From contig CAYQJO010000010.1 of assembly GCA_964417785.1 (NCBI GenBank), positions 1 to 40,088 of the forward strand: a stretch of DNA of 40,088 bases, in the 5' to 3' direction. Numbering within the stretch: the first letter of the stretch is position 1; each line of letters starts with the position of its first letter. The notes under the pieces were generated by a model. That model was not told where the DNA came from. It saw nothing but the letters and a program-made list of their open reading frames with translations, and searched no databases. The DNA is from DAOTUL01 sp034437435. GTDB taxonomy: Bacteria; Chloroflexota; Anaerolineae; Aggregatilineales; Phototrophicaceae. The translations under genes were made by a program, and so were the position numbers. Positions 32,974-40,088 of the stretch are shown here, piece after piece.

Positions 32974-33004
32974 GAAATAAAAAAGACCCCGATATGGGGT
33001 CTTT
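32974..33004 (-). terminator. Intrinsic terminator of the tRNA operon
   Basis: On the minus strand AAAGACCCC-ATATC-GGGGTCTTT is a perfect nine-pair stem followed by TTTTATTT. It lies two bases after the second tRNA and separates the tRNAs from the HTH gene. Confidence 0.9.
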
Positions 33005-33006
33005 GA

Positions 33007-33081
33007 TGGTGATGGGTGGACTTGAACCACCGACCTTACGATTATGAGTCGTACGCTACTGACCAGCTGAGCTACATCACC
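33007..33081 (-). tRNA. tRNA-Met (CAU), elongator type
   Basis: A complete cloverleaf of 75 bases with acceptor GGTGATG/CATCACC, discriminator A and anticodon loop CTCATAA on stem TACGA/TCGTA. The T arm is GGTGG-TTCAAGT-CCACC. The D stem has one mismatch (C13-U22). No CCA is encoded. A CAU anticodon can also belong to tRNA-Ile2, where C34 becomes lysidine; the general pattern is more like elongator tRNA-Met. Confidence 0.88.
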
Positions 33082-33094
33082 ACAAATAAAAAAG

Positions 33095-33166
33095 TCGCGG
33101 GGGGTGGATTTGAACCACCGACCTTCAGGTTATGAGCCTGACGAGCTGCCACTGCTCTACCCCGCA
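33095..33166 (-). tRNA. Initiator tRNA-fMet (CAU)
   Basis: A 72-base cloverleaf starting TGCGGGGTAGAGCAG with anticodon loop CTCATAA. Initiator features: no Watson-Crick pair at 1-72 (U1 opposite G72), the A11-U24 D-stem pair, and G30-C40 and G31-C39 in the anticodon stem. The third usual G-C pair is A29-U41 instead. The T arm is GGTGG-TTCAAAT-CCACC and CCA is not encoded. It is first in a two-tRNA transcript. Confidence 0.92.
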
Positions 33167-33176
33167 ATGTTTAAGC

Positions 33177-33205
33177 ATGATAGCATGCACCCTACTGCCT
33201 GTCAA
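33177..33205 (-). promoter_or_regulatory. Promoter of the tRNA operon
   Basis: TTGACA (33205-33200), a 17-base spacer and TATCAT (33182-33177) on the minus strand, starting transcription a few bases before the initiator tRNA. Confidence 0.88.
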
Positions 33206-33279
33206 CGGGTATTTTCCCAGATTCTCATGCTACGCATCACCAGCTTCGATGTAGTTGTTATATCTCGTTAGTTTTTGCA

Positions 33280-33285
33280 TATAAT
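33280..33285 (+). promoter_or_regulatory. -10 element of the secreted-protein gene
   Basis: Perfect TATAAT; the best -35 is TTGTTA at 33255-33260 with a long 19-base spacer. The leader would be about 47 bases. It is divergent from the tRNA promoter. Confidence 0.45.
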
Positions 33286-33338
33286 AGTCCATCGCCAAAA
33301 CGGTTACAATATGACCGACAAGCATTTAAGGAGTTACC

Positions 33339-34355
33339 ATGCTTAAAAAAGCATTCCTCATCATCCTGCTGGCACTGATCCTTGTTCCGGCGGCATCAGC
33401 ACAGGACACTTTCTGCGGCGATCTCTCTGAGCAGGACTGTAACCTGCTGACCCGTTCCCGTGATGCGATGGCCCAGGTCGAGACACTCAGTTTCGATTTC
33501 AGCCTCGATATGTCCGGCAGCGGGACGGGCGAACTGGCTATGCCCCCATTTGATGTCACCTTCCGCGGGGATGGGTCGCTTTCGACCGCCTTCATTAACC
33601 TGGACATCCTGCAAAATACGACACCCAATGACCTGCTGCAAAACGATTACGCCGCTGTTTTCCAGCAGTTTTTGACAGCATTCCAGGGCGATATGCGGTT
33701 GGACATCAGCCTGCCGGATGGGGCCACGACCTCATTGGCCGCCATCATGCAGAATGGGGTCTTCTACCTGGATACCGGCGCTATCAACAACATGGACTTC
33801 CCCGTATGGGTGGGCATTGATCTATCTGGACTGGCCGCACTCATCGTCGACGATACCCTCCCGGAACTCGACGGCCTTTCGGGCGCTGACTTTGCACCCG
33901 CCAGCACCGATTACCTGTCGATTCGCCGCCTGGGTGATCGCAACGTCATGGGACAGACGGTCGCCGTTTTTGAGACCACTCTGGATTACGCGGCGGTGTT
34001 CAGCGACCCCGCTTTCAAGCAAAGCCTTGAAATCGCGATGGGTGAGATGGCCGGGGGACAGGGAGCCGAATCGCTGGCAGACATGCTCCTGGCGATGGAC
34101 TCGCTGGCTGATCTGTTGGACGGCTCCGTGATGCGCAGCCAACAGTGGATCAACACCACCAGCGGACTGATCCAGCATTTTGAGGTCAGCATGGACTTTA
34201 ATATGGATATGAGCGCCGTCACTGCGGCATCTGACCGCATGTCCATCACCGTCCGGGGCGACGTAAATCTGTTCAACTTCAACGAGCCGCTTAACATCAG
34301 CCCACCGGAAAATGTACCCGTCATCGACCCCTTCGCCCTGGGATTGAACATCTGA
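33339..34355 (+). CDS. Secreted protein of unknown function
   Basis: The 338-residue protein has a clear signal peptide (MLKKAFLIILLALILVPAASA, cleavage after residue 21 before QDTF). The mature part is acidic, with two early cysteines (CGDLSEQDC) that may form a disulfide, then alternating beta-strand-like segments such as LSFDFSLDMSGSG and FEVSMDFNMDMSAV. This suggests a beta-rich lipid- or polymer-binding fold, in the style of LppX/LolA-like carriers, but I cannot make a family assignment. There is no lipobox cysteine. The ATG at 33339 follows AAGGAG with a five-base gap. uvrB follows with its own promoter. Confidence 0.7.
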   Translation: MLKKAFLIILLALILVPAASAQDTFCGDLSEQDCNLLTRSRDAMAQVETLSFDFSLDMSGSGTGELAMPPFDVTFRGDGSLSTAFINLDILQNTTPNDLLQNDYAAVFQQFLTAFQGDMRLDISLPDGATTSLAAIMQNGVFYLDTGAINNMDFPVWVGIDLSGLAALIVDDTLPELDGLSGADFAPASTDYLSIRRLGDRNVMGQTVAVFETTLDYAAVFSDPAFKQSLEIAMGEMAGGQGAESLADMLLAMDSLADLLDGSVMRSQQWINTTSGLIQHFEVSMDFNMDMSAVTAASDRMSITVRGDVNLFNFNEPLNISPPENVPVIDPFALGLNI

Positions 34356-34371
34356 GCGCATCTGCTATAAT
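34344..34371 (+). promoter_or_regulatory. Promoter of uvrB
   Basis: TTGAAC (34344-34349), a 16-base spacer and an extended -10 TGCTATAAT (34363-34371). The -35 lies in the last codons of the preceding gene. I see no SOS (LexA) operator close to it. Confidence 0.7.
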
Positions 34372-34406
34372 GACCGGCTCCGAACTACCGTTCTAGTGGG
34401 GTAACC

Positions 34407-36428
34407 ATGCCTGAATTTCAACTCGTGTCGGACTTCAAGCCCACCGGCGACCAGCCGAAAGCGATCCAACAACTGGTCGATGGTCTTAACAGCGGCTACC
34501 AGCATCAAACTCTGCTCGGCGCAACCGGGACCGGGAAGACCTTCTCCATCGCCCATGTCGTGCAGACCATGCAAAAACCCACATTGGTGCTGGCACATAA
34601 CAAGACCCTGGCGGCCCAGCTTTATGCCGAGTTCAAAGAATTCTTCCCGAAAAACGCGGTGGAATACTTTGTCAGCTACTATGACTACTATCAGCCGGAA
34701 GCCTACGTCCCGCAGTACGACCTGCATATCGACAAGCAGACGCAGATCAACGAGCATATCGACCGCCTGCGTCTGTCGGCATCGGCATCGCTGCTCTCGC
34801 GCCGGGACGTCCTCATCGTCGCCTCTGTTTCGTGTATCTACGGCATCGGTGACCCGGCGGCCTGGAGCAAGACCCTGGTCCATCTCCGCGTCGGCGAGGC
34901 CGAACTCCGCCGCGATATGATCCTGCGCAAACTGGTGCAGATTCAGTATTCGCGCAACGATATGGACTTCCGCCGGGGGACCTTCCGCGTGCGTGGGGAT
35001 ACACTGGAGATTTACCCCGCTTACGCTGAAACCGCGTTCCGGGTGGCGATGTTTGGCGATGAAATCGAACGCATCACTGAGTTCGACCCACTCACCGGCG
35101 CGCTCCTGGAAGAACATCCGGAGGTCACCATCTTCCCGGCGGCGCAGTTCGTCACCGATGAGGACAAGACACGCCAGGCTCTCCACGACATCGAGCAAGA
35201 ACTGGCAGAGCAGATCACTTACTTCAAGCGCGAAGACAAACTGGTGGAAGCGCAGCGCATCGAACAGCGCACCCGCTACGACATCGAAATGATCCGCGAA
35301 GTTGGCTACTGTTCCGGCATCGAGAACTACTCGCGCCATCTCGATCAGCGTCCCGCAGGCAGTCCACCGCACACCCTCATCGACTACTTCCCGGACGACT
35401 TCCTGCTCGTGATCGACGAAAGCCATATGACGATCCCCCAGGTACGCGGGATGTACAACGGCGACCGCGCCCGCAAGAACACACTGGTCGATTTCGGATT
35501 CCGTCTGCCGAGTGCGCTGGATAACCGTCCACTCAAGTTTGATGAGTTCTCAGAGCGGATCAATCATGTGATCTACACCAGTGCCACGCCCGGACCTTAT
35601 GAACACGAAATCAGTCAGGCCGTCGTGCAGCAGATCATCCGCCCGACCGGCATCCTGGACCCGGTATGTGAGGTACGCGGTGTCGAAGGCCAGATCGAAG
35701 ACCTGCTGCAAGAGGTCGCTCTCAGGGTTAAGAACAGGCAGAGGGCCATCATCACCACACTGACCCAGCGTATGGCTGAAGAACTCGCCGGTTATCTCAA
35801 CGAAATGGGCATCAAGGCGCATTATCTGCATGCCGAGATCGACACCATCGAGCGGGTGGAGATTCTGCGCGATCTGCGCCTGGGAGTCTACGATACGGTC
35901 GTCGGCATCAACCTGCTGCGTGAGGGCATCGACTTGCCGGAAGTGTCGCTGGTGGCAATCCTGGACGCGGATAAGGAAGGTTTCCTGCGTTCGGAGTCGG
36001 CGTTGGTCCAGATCATCGGTCGGGCCGCCCGCCATGTCGAAGGCCGGGTGATCCTGTACGCCAATCGCATGACACCCGCGATGAAGAACGCCCTGGAGGA
36101 GACCGAGCGCCGCCGTGCGATCCAGCAGGCACACAACGAGGAACACAACATCACACCGGCCAGCATCGTCAAACAGATTCGAGACCTGACCGACCGCGTG
36201 AAGTCGATGACCGCCGAAAGTGAAGCAAGTGACGACGAACGCCCGGTCGATCTGACGAAAGTCTCGAACAGCGACCTGCAAAAGATGGTGAAGGAATTAG
36301 AGCGCGAGATGAAAGCGGCTGCTCAGGCCCTCGAATTCGAGAAAGCGGCTGCACTGCGCGATCAATTATTTGAGCTTCGGGGGGCATTGGCCGAGAAAGA
36401 CCCCGACGGTATGCTGGTCGTGACTTAG
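34407..36428 (+). CDS. uvrB: UvrABC excision-repair helicase subunit B
   Basis: UvrB verifies DNA damage with UvrA and recruits UvrC in nucleotide excision repair. The 673-residue length is standard. Walker A is GATGTGKT (38-45), the damage-probing beta-hairpin lies at YYDYYQPEAYVP (91-102), the DEAD-box motif is DESH (337-340), and the later helicase motifs include GINLLREGIDLPE and QIIGRAARH. The C-terminal UVR domain, about 625-660, has LEREMKAAAQALEFEKAAALRD, which binds UvrC. The ATG at 34407 is preceded by GGGGTAACC. It is a single-gene unit by promoter position. Confidence 0.97.
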   Translation: MPEFQLVSDFKPTGDQPKAIQQLVDGLNSGYQHQTLLGATGTGKTFSIAHVVQTMQKPTLVLAHNKTLAAQLYAEFKEFFPKNAVEYFVSYYDYYQPEAYVPQYDLHIDKQTQINEHIDRLRLSASASLLSRRDVLIVASVSCIYGIGDPAAWSKTLVHLRVGEAELRRDMILRKLVQIQYSRNDMDFRRGTFRVRGDTLEIYPAYAETAFRVAMFGDEIERITEFDPLTGALLEEHPEVTIFPAAQFVTDEDKTRQALHDIEQELAEQITYFKREDKLVEAQRIEQRTRYDIEMIREVGYCSGIENYSRHLDQRPAGSPPHTLIDYFPDDFLLVIDESHMTIPQVRGMYNGDRARKNTLVDFGFRLPSALDNRPLKFDEFSERINHVIYTSATPGPYEHEISQAVVQQIIRPTGILDPVCEVRGVEGQIEDLLQEVALRVKNRQRAIITTLTQRMAEELAGYLNEMGIKAHYLHAEIDTIERVEILRDLRLGVYDTVVGINLLREGIDLPEVSLVAILDADKEGFLRSESALVQIIGRAARHVEGRVILYANRMTPAMKNALEETERRRAIQQAHNEEHNITPASIVKQIRDLTDRVKSMTAESEASDDERPVDLTKVSNSDLQKMVKELEREMKAAAQALEFEKAAALRDQLFELRGALAEKDPDGMLVVT

Positions 36429-36460
36429 ACCAGACACGCCATTAATCAGGCAAAAAGCAT

Positions 36461-36466
36461 TATAAT
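36461..36466 (+). promoter_or_regulatory. -10 element of the PspA-like gene
   Basis: Perfect TATAAT 29 bases before the start codon, without a recognisable -35 or TG extension. Confidence 0.4.
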
Positions 36467-36494
36467 GGGCTTAGCATAGCTCAAAGGTAAACCC

Positions 36495-37070
36495 ATGTTC
36501 AAAAAACTGGAAGTGCTGCTCAAGTCTCAGATCAACGATGTCCTGCGGGGCGATCCAACCCGGCAGCCAATGCCGCGCAACCCACAACGGAAAGTGACTG
36601 ATTTGCGTGAGCGGATCAACAAGGCGATTGAGCATGAAGACGAACTGCAACAGCAGGTCGCTGCCCTGCGCAGCGAAACAAAAAATCTGGATGCCGAAGC
36701 CGATACAGCGGTCAAGCGCGGCGATGAAGCCACCGCCCGCCATATCCTGGCTCAGCTACAACGCACACAGCAGCGTCTGTCGATGGTAGAATCCGATCTG
36801 GAAGCCCATCGTCTGGTGGCCCAGGAGTTGATTCTCAACGTCAATCGTCTGGAAGCGGCACTGGCCGATCAGCGGCGGACCGAGCCACAACCGACCGAGC
36901 GAACGAACGACATCTTCCAGGAGACCCAGAGTCGTATTGCCGAATTGGGCGAACGACTGGGTTCCAGGCGCAGTCAGGTTGAGACATCGCTCGAAGTTGA
37001 GAAAACCCAGGACGAGGAACAAATCGAAGATGACCTGGAAGCTCGCCGAAACCGGTTAAGCAAACGCTAG
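36495..37070 (+). CDS. PspA/IM30-like coiled-coil protein
   Basis: The 191-residue protein is almost entirely charged helix. It begins with a short amphipathic segment (MFKKLEVLLKSQINDVL), as in PspA/Vipp1 proteins that sit on the membrane face, followed by heptad-like coiled coils (about 35-130 and 140-190). It is shorter than PspA (about 220) and has a Pro-rich patch (PTRQPMPRNPQ) at residues 21-31 where PspA continues its helix. A membrane-stress scaffold related to PspA is the best guess; a general coiled-coil protein is the alternative. The start codon is preceded by AAAGGTAAACCC, a usable ribosome binding site. Confidence 0.6.
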   Translation: MFKKLEVLLKSQINDVLRGDPTRQPMPRNPQRKVTDLRERINKAIEHEDELQQQVAALRSETKNLDAEADTAVKRGDEATARHILAQLQRTQQRLSMVESDLEAHRLVAQELILNVNRLEAALADQRRTEPQPTERTNDIFQETQSRIAELGERLGSRRSQVETSLEVEKTQDEEQIEDDLEARRNRLSKR

Positions 37071-37104
37071 CAGCTTGCTTGAAAATCTTACATGCTGCAT
37101 AATT

Positions 37105-37113
37105 TGCTATCAT
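37105..37113 (+). promoter_or_regulatory. Extended -10 promoter of the histidine kinase gene
   Basis: TGCTATCAT, an extended -10 with one mismatch. Transcription would start near 37120, three bases before ATG 37123, so the message is probably leaderless. No ribosome binding site is present. Confidence 0.5.
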
Positions 37114-37122
37114 CGACATGAC

Positions 37123-39342
37123 ATGAGTATACACATGCCCGTTGAAACCCTTCATCACATTTTACTGGTCACCGAAGACGACGAGACGGTTCGACAGGTT
37201 CAACATATCCTGCCGTCGATGTATTTCATACTTAACACGGTATCCAGTCAACACGAAGCACTGGAGAGACTGGCACATCACACGTTTGACGCGGTCATCA
37301 CCACCGGCTCGCTCCTGGATCGAGCGACGATTAACTGGCCGGTCATCGCCTACACATCGGATCACGATCACCTGATCCAGTCGCTTGCCCAGGCGCTTGA
37401 CCTGCCGCTCGCAACCTTTGCATCGAGCGAACTGCTGTTTGAGGCCACACAAGCGATTGTTGAAGTTGTGGACCTGGACACAGTGTTACATCGCGCCATA
37501 TCCGCTGCTATCCGTCTCACACATGCCAACCACGCCGTTATCTTGCTTGAGGAAAACGGACACCTGAACGCACACGCCGGTGAGATAACGGACTTTGATC
37601 CCACCGTCAGTCGTGATGTGTTTGAAAGCGGACATTCAGCCCGGCAGCGGGCCAATGTCTACGCCCCGATTACCCATCAGCGCCAAACCCTGGGCGTGCT
37701 GGCTGTTAGCCGAAACGCAGACTGCACGCCCTATCACCAGCGTGTTCTGGAACAGCTTGCGTCTATCACCGGCAGCAGCATCCACAATGCCAGAGTCCAT
37801 CAGGCCAACCGCGACCGCATGCACGATCTCGAAAGACTCCTAACGACCAGCCAGATTTTGAACACCAATATGCCGCTGAACGAGGCGTTCATTAATATTT
37901 GCGCTCAACTGGCCGTCTTTCTCGATGTCGATTCAGTGTTTATCTATGAATGGACCGGGCAGCACCTCCGCAACAGCGCTCGTTATTACCGTGCTAAATG
38001 GGAAACCGGCCCACCAGTCGATCCTGACCATATGCACAAGGCCGCCACATGGATCGACTCACCCGAACCGGGGATTGCCTGTATACTGGTTTTACCGGTG
38101 CAAACCGACATACTCTTGCGCTGCTACTACACGCGCCAGCCGCATGTTGATATTCGTCTGGACCGGATTGAGACGTCAAGCAGCACAAGTTCAGACAACC
38201 TGCTCTGCTGGTTGGAAGACACTACCGAAAAACTGCACGCCGACTGGTGTGATCTGGCAATCGACGCCACATCACGGGTGCGCAGCGGGCAAGCGGTGTG
38301 GTTGGCGAATCCCGCACCGGGCATTGATTTGGCGCAGCATCCAGACCTCCACCATAGTCTGGAACGACATGACATCGTTACCGAAACTACCGTGCTTATG
38401 GACGCAACCGACTCCGAGACAATTCTGGGCATTCCGCTGGTACAGCGGGGCAGCGTAAAGGGCCTGGTGGTCTTCGCACGCACCGATAGCAGCTTCAACC
38501 AACGTGAGATCGACCTCGGACGGGCAGCGGTTGGTCAGGCCGCGATTGCGCTGGAAAATCTATCGCTAGTCCATGATCTGGAGCAGACGGTGACGAGCTT
38601 GCGCAAAACACAGGATCGGCTGGTACAAACAGCCCGGCTATCAGCGATGGGCGAACTGGCTGGTGTGATCGCGCACCAGATCAACAACCCGCTGACCACC
38701 ATCATCGTCGATACCGAACTCATGCTGCTGGATGAACCGGCAGACTCGCCCCGGTATGCCGCGTTGCAGGCTATCGCTCGCACCGGCAAACGGGCAGCCA
38801 ATGTCGCCCGGCGGTTACTGGCAATCGCTCGCCCGGTTGACCCAAACGCCTCGCCCGATTTCATCAACGTGGTCGATAGTCTGCGCAGCATCATTTCACT
38901 GTTACAGGCACACATCGAACATGCCAATATCACGCTGGAGCTTGACCTGCCCGACACTCACCCCCCACCCGTATTGACCACCAAAGGTCAAATCGAAGAT
39001 ATCTGGATTAACCTGCTTATCAACGCTTACGATGCACTCGCCAACCGGGGAAACGGGCATATTGGCGTGAAAGTACAGCATCTGGCGGAAACACAACAGG
39101 TATCCGTCAGTATATGCGATAACGGCCCCGGTATCCCTGAAGAGATTCAAGAGCAGATTTTTAGTCCGTTTTTTACGACCAAGCCAGTAGGGGAAGGAAC
39201 CGGGCTGGGGCTTCACATCAGCCGTGAAGTCGCGGAGGCCGCCGGGGGAACTATCTCGGTCCATAGCATTCCTGACAAAATCACGCGGTTTACGGTACTG
39301 CTCCCTGTCACGGACGAAACAACCATGACGAAAGGCGAATAA
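37123..39342 (+). CDS. Soluble GAF-domain sensor histidine kinase with degenerate receiver-like N-terminus
   Basis: The 739-residue protein begins with a receiver-like domain (HILLVTEDDETVRQVQHIL to about residue 100) in which the phosphorylated Asp is lost (DAVITTGS). Two to three GAF-like modules follow (about 105-235, 255-400 and 400-490). The HisKA H-box is GELAGVIAHQINNPL with His518; the residue after His is Gln, where Glu is common. The HATPase has N-box Asn634, DNGPG (666-670) and GEGTGLGLH. No transmembrane segment is visible. The start is ATG 37123, next to the predicted transcription start; ATG 37135 is the alternative. It is paired with the response regulator two bases later. Confidence 0.88.
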   Translation: MSIHMPVETLHHILLVTEDDETVRQVQHILPSMYFILNTVSSQHEALERLAHHTFDAVITTGSLLDRATINWPVIAYTSDHDHLIQSLAQALDLPLATFASSELLFEATQAIVEVVDLDTVLHRAISAAIRLTHANHAVILLEENGHLNAHAGEITDFDPTVSRDVFESGHSARQRANVYAPITHQRQTLGVLAVSRNADCTPYHQRVLEQLASITGSSIHNARVHQANRDRMHDLERLLTTSQILNTNMPLNEAFINICAQLAVFLDVDSVFIYEWTGQHLRNSARYYRAKWETGPPVDPDHMHKAATWIDSPEPGIACILVLPVQTDILLRCYYTRQPHVDIRLDRIETSSSTSSDNLLCWLEDTTEKLHADWCDLAIDATSRVRSGQAVWLANPAPGIDLAQHPDLHHSLERHDIVTETTVLMDATDSETILGIPLVQRGSVKGLVVFARTDSSFNQREIDLGRAAVGQAAIALENLSLVHDLEQTVTSLRKTQDRLVQTARLSAMGELAGVIAHQINNPLTTIIVDTELMLLDEPADSPRYAALQAIARTGKRAANVARRLLAIARPVDPNASPDFINVVDSLRSIISLLQAHIEHANITLELDLPDTHPPPVLTTKGQIEDIWINLLINAYDALANRGNGHIGVKVQHLAETQQVSVSICDNGPGIPEEIQEQIFSPFFTTKPVGEGTGLGLHISREVAEAAGGTISVHSIPDKITRFTVLLPVTDETTMTKGE

Positions 39343-39344
39343 GA

Positions 39345-40031
39345 ATGGTACATATACTCGCTGTGGACGACGACGTTGATGTTCGGGGAACGCTTGAGCG
39401 TGTCCTAAAACGTGACAATTTCGACGTTGTAACGGTCGATTCCGGCAAGAATGCACTGGCTTATCTGGAACAGAGGCATCCAGACCTGATGATTCTGGAC
39501 ATCATCATGCCGGAAATGGACGGGATTACCGTCTGCCGCCGCATCCGTGAGGACTCGCGCTTCACCACGCTGCCTATTCTGTTTCTCACCGCCAAAGGTA
39601 CCACAGACGACATCGTGGCCGGGCTGGATGCTGGCGGCGATGACTATGTGGTCAAACCATTTGAATTGGCCGAACTGCGTGCGCGGGTCCAGGCACTGCT
39701 GCGACGCGGCGCACGTATACAGCAGGCCAATTCGGTGGTTCAGGTGGGCAATCTGCGCCTGGACTCGGATACCTATCAGGCATCCGTGTTTGACCAACTC
39801 ATTCAGTTGACCTCAACCGAACACCGGCTGCTGCGCTATATGATGGAGAATCTGGATCAGGTGTTGTCGCTCAGCCACCTGCTGCAAGCCGTCTGGGAAT
39901 ATCCAGAAGACGCCGGCGATCCCGATCTCGTGCGAGCGCACGTCCGCAACCTGCGCACCAAAATCGAACTGGACGAGCAGCGCAAATATATCCGCACGGT
40001 TCACGGAGTCGGCTACATGATTTCATCCTGA
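39345..40031 (+). CDS. OmpR/PhoB-type response regulator
   Basis: The 228-residue regulator has an N-terminal receiver (1-118) with acidic pocket Asp8-Asp9, phosphorylated Asp52 in LDIIMPEMDG, Thr82 and Lys104 in VVKPF. The C-terminal winged-helix DNA-binding domain (about 130-226) ends with VRAHVRNLRTKIE and the YIRTVHGVGYMI strand typical of OmpR. The ATG at 39345 follows the kinase stop by two bases with AAAGGCG ahead, so it is the cognate partner of the GAF kinase. Target genes cannot be read from this window. Confidence 0.95.
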   Translation: MVHILAVDDDVDVRGTLERVLKRDNFDVVTVDSGKNALAYLEQRHPDLMILDIIMPEMDGITVCRRIREDSRFTTLPILFLTAKGTTDDIVAGLDAGGDDYVVKPFELAELRARVQALLRRGARIQQANSVVQVGNLRLDSDTYQASVFDQLIQLTSTEHRLLRYMMENLDQVLSLSHLLQAVWEYPEDAGDPDLVRAHVRNLRTKIELDEQRKYIRTVHGVGYMISS

Positions 40032-40088
40032 AAACGCATCTTTTCAAAAACAAGGGGAAGATTCCATATTGTGCCATGATGCACCCAG

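Noticed and set aside
33007..33081. Calling the second CAU tRNA tRNA-Ile2
   Set aside because: Possible through lysidine modification, but the body sequence is more like elongator tRNA-Met; undecided without TilS-determinant scoring.
34365..35426. 353-codon minus-strand frame opposite uvrB
   Set aside because: It is antisense to conserved UvrB motifs and has no recognisable domain.
1..40088. CRISPR array, insertion sequence, prophage or rRNA
   Set aside because: No regularly spaced repeats, transposase, phage structural genes or rRNA sequence were found on either strand.

Overview
The window is a gene-dense bacterial chromosome segment with moderately high G+C. The gene set suggests a Chloroflexota (Anaerolineae-like) organism: paired bacterial dynamin-like GTPases, GAF-rich sensors, an Uma2 protein, a GHMP kinase/UDP-glucose pyrophosphorylase fusion, and a T-box-controlled trp operon. 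The phylum is an inference from gene families and style, not from a marker-gene search. I see no insertion sequence, prophage, CRISPR array or rRNA.

Layout. 1-4184 (minus): a trp operon with a consensus promoter, a tRNA-Trp T-box leader (specifier UGG) and terminator, then trpE, an unusual phosphoglycerate-mutase-like gene, trpG, trpS and the start of one more gene. 4197-4849: an Uma2-family gene divergent from polX. 4881-11159 (plus): polX, an SH3-domain membrane protein, ligA, a GNAT acetyltransferase and rlmI. 11153-12970 (minus): lipM and a catalytically degenerate tyrosine-recombinase-like gene. 13026-14246 (plus): an LCP (LytR-CpsA-Psr) protein. 14246-14494 (minus): a free-standing structured RNA gene with its own promoter and terminator, which I could not assign to a family. 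14504-20294 (minus): a secreted esterase-CapA fusion, the sugar kinase/nucleotidyltransferase fusion and aspS. 20423-22227 (plus): a tiny membrane protein and a GT39-like glycosyltransferase. 22229-23521 (minus): an AAA ATPase. 23586-24614 (plus): a histone-deacetylase-like hydrolase. 24611-28923 (minus): MgtC/SapB and two tandem dynamin-like GTPases. 29024-32264 (plus): a GAF3-adenylate cyclase and lysA. 32261-33205 (minus): an HTH protein, elongator-type tRNA-Met and initiator tRNA. 33339-40031 (plus): a secreted protein, uvrB, a PspA-like coiled-coil protein, a GAF histidine kinase and its OmpR-type response regulator.

How the genes fit together. TrpE and TrpG form anthranilate synthase, and TrpS consumes the product amino acid; the T-box would switch all of them on when uncharged tRNA-Trp accumulates. 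PolX, LigA and UvrB are DNA-repair enzymes spread over separate units. The LCP protein, esterase-CapA, kinase/UGPase and GT39 proteins point to cell-envelope polymer or glycan synthesis. The cyclase, the histidine kinase with its regulator, and the dynamin pair are signalling and membrane-maintenance modules.

Promoters are readable throughout: several -35/-10 pairs with 17-base spacers, and many extended -10 (TGnTATAAT-like) sites. At least two genes (20423 and 37123) start so close to an extended -10 that leaderless mRNAs are likely. The most unusual items are the orphan RNA at 14246-14459, the RPG-for-RHG mutase-like protein inside the trp operon, the dead recombinase next to lipM, and the two enzyme fusions at 14504-18408.
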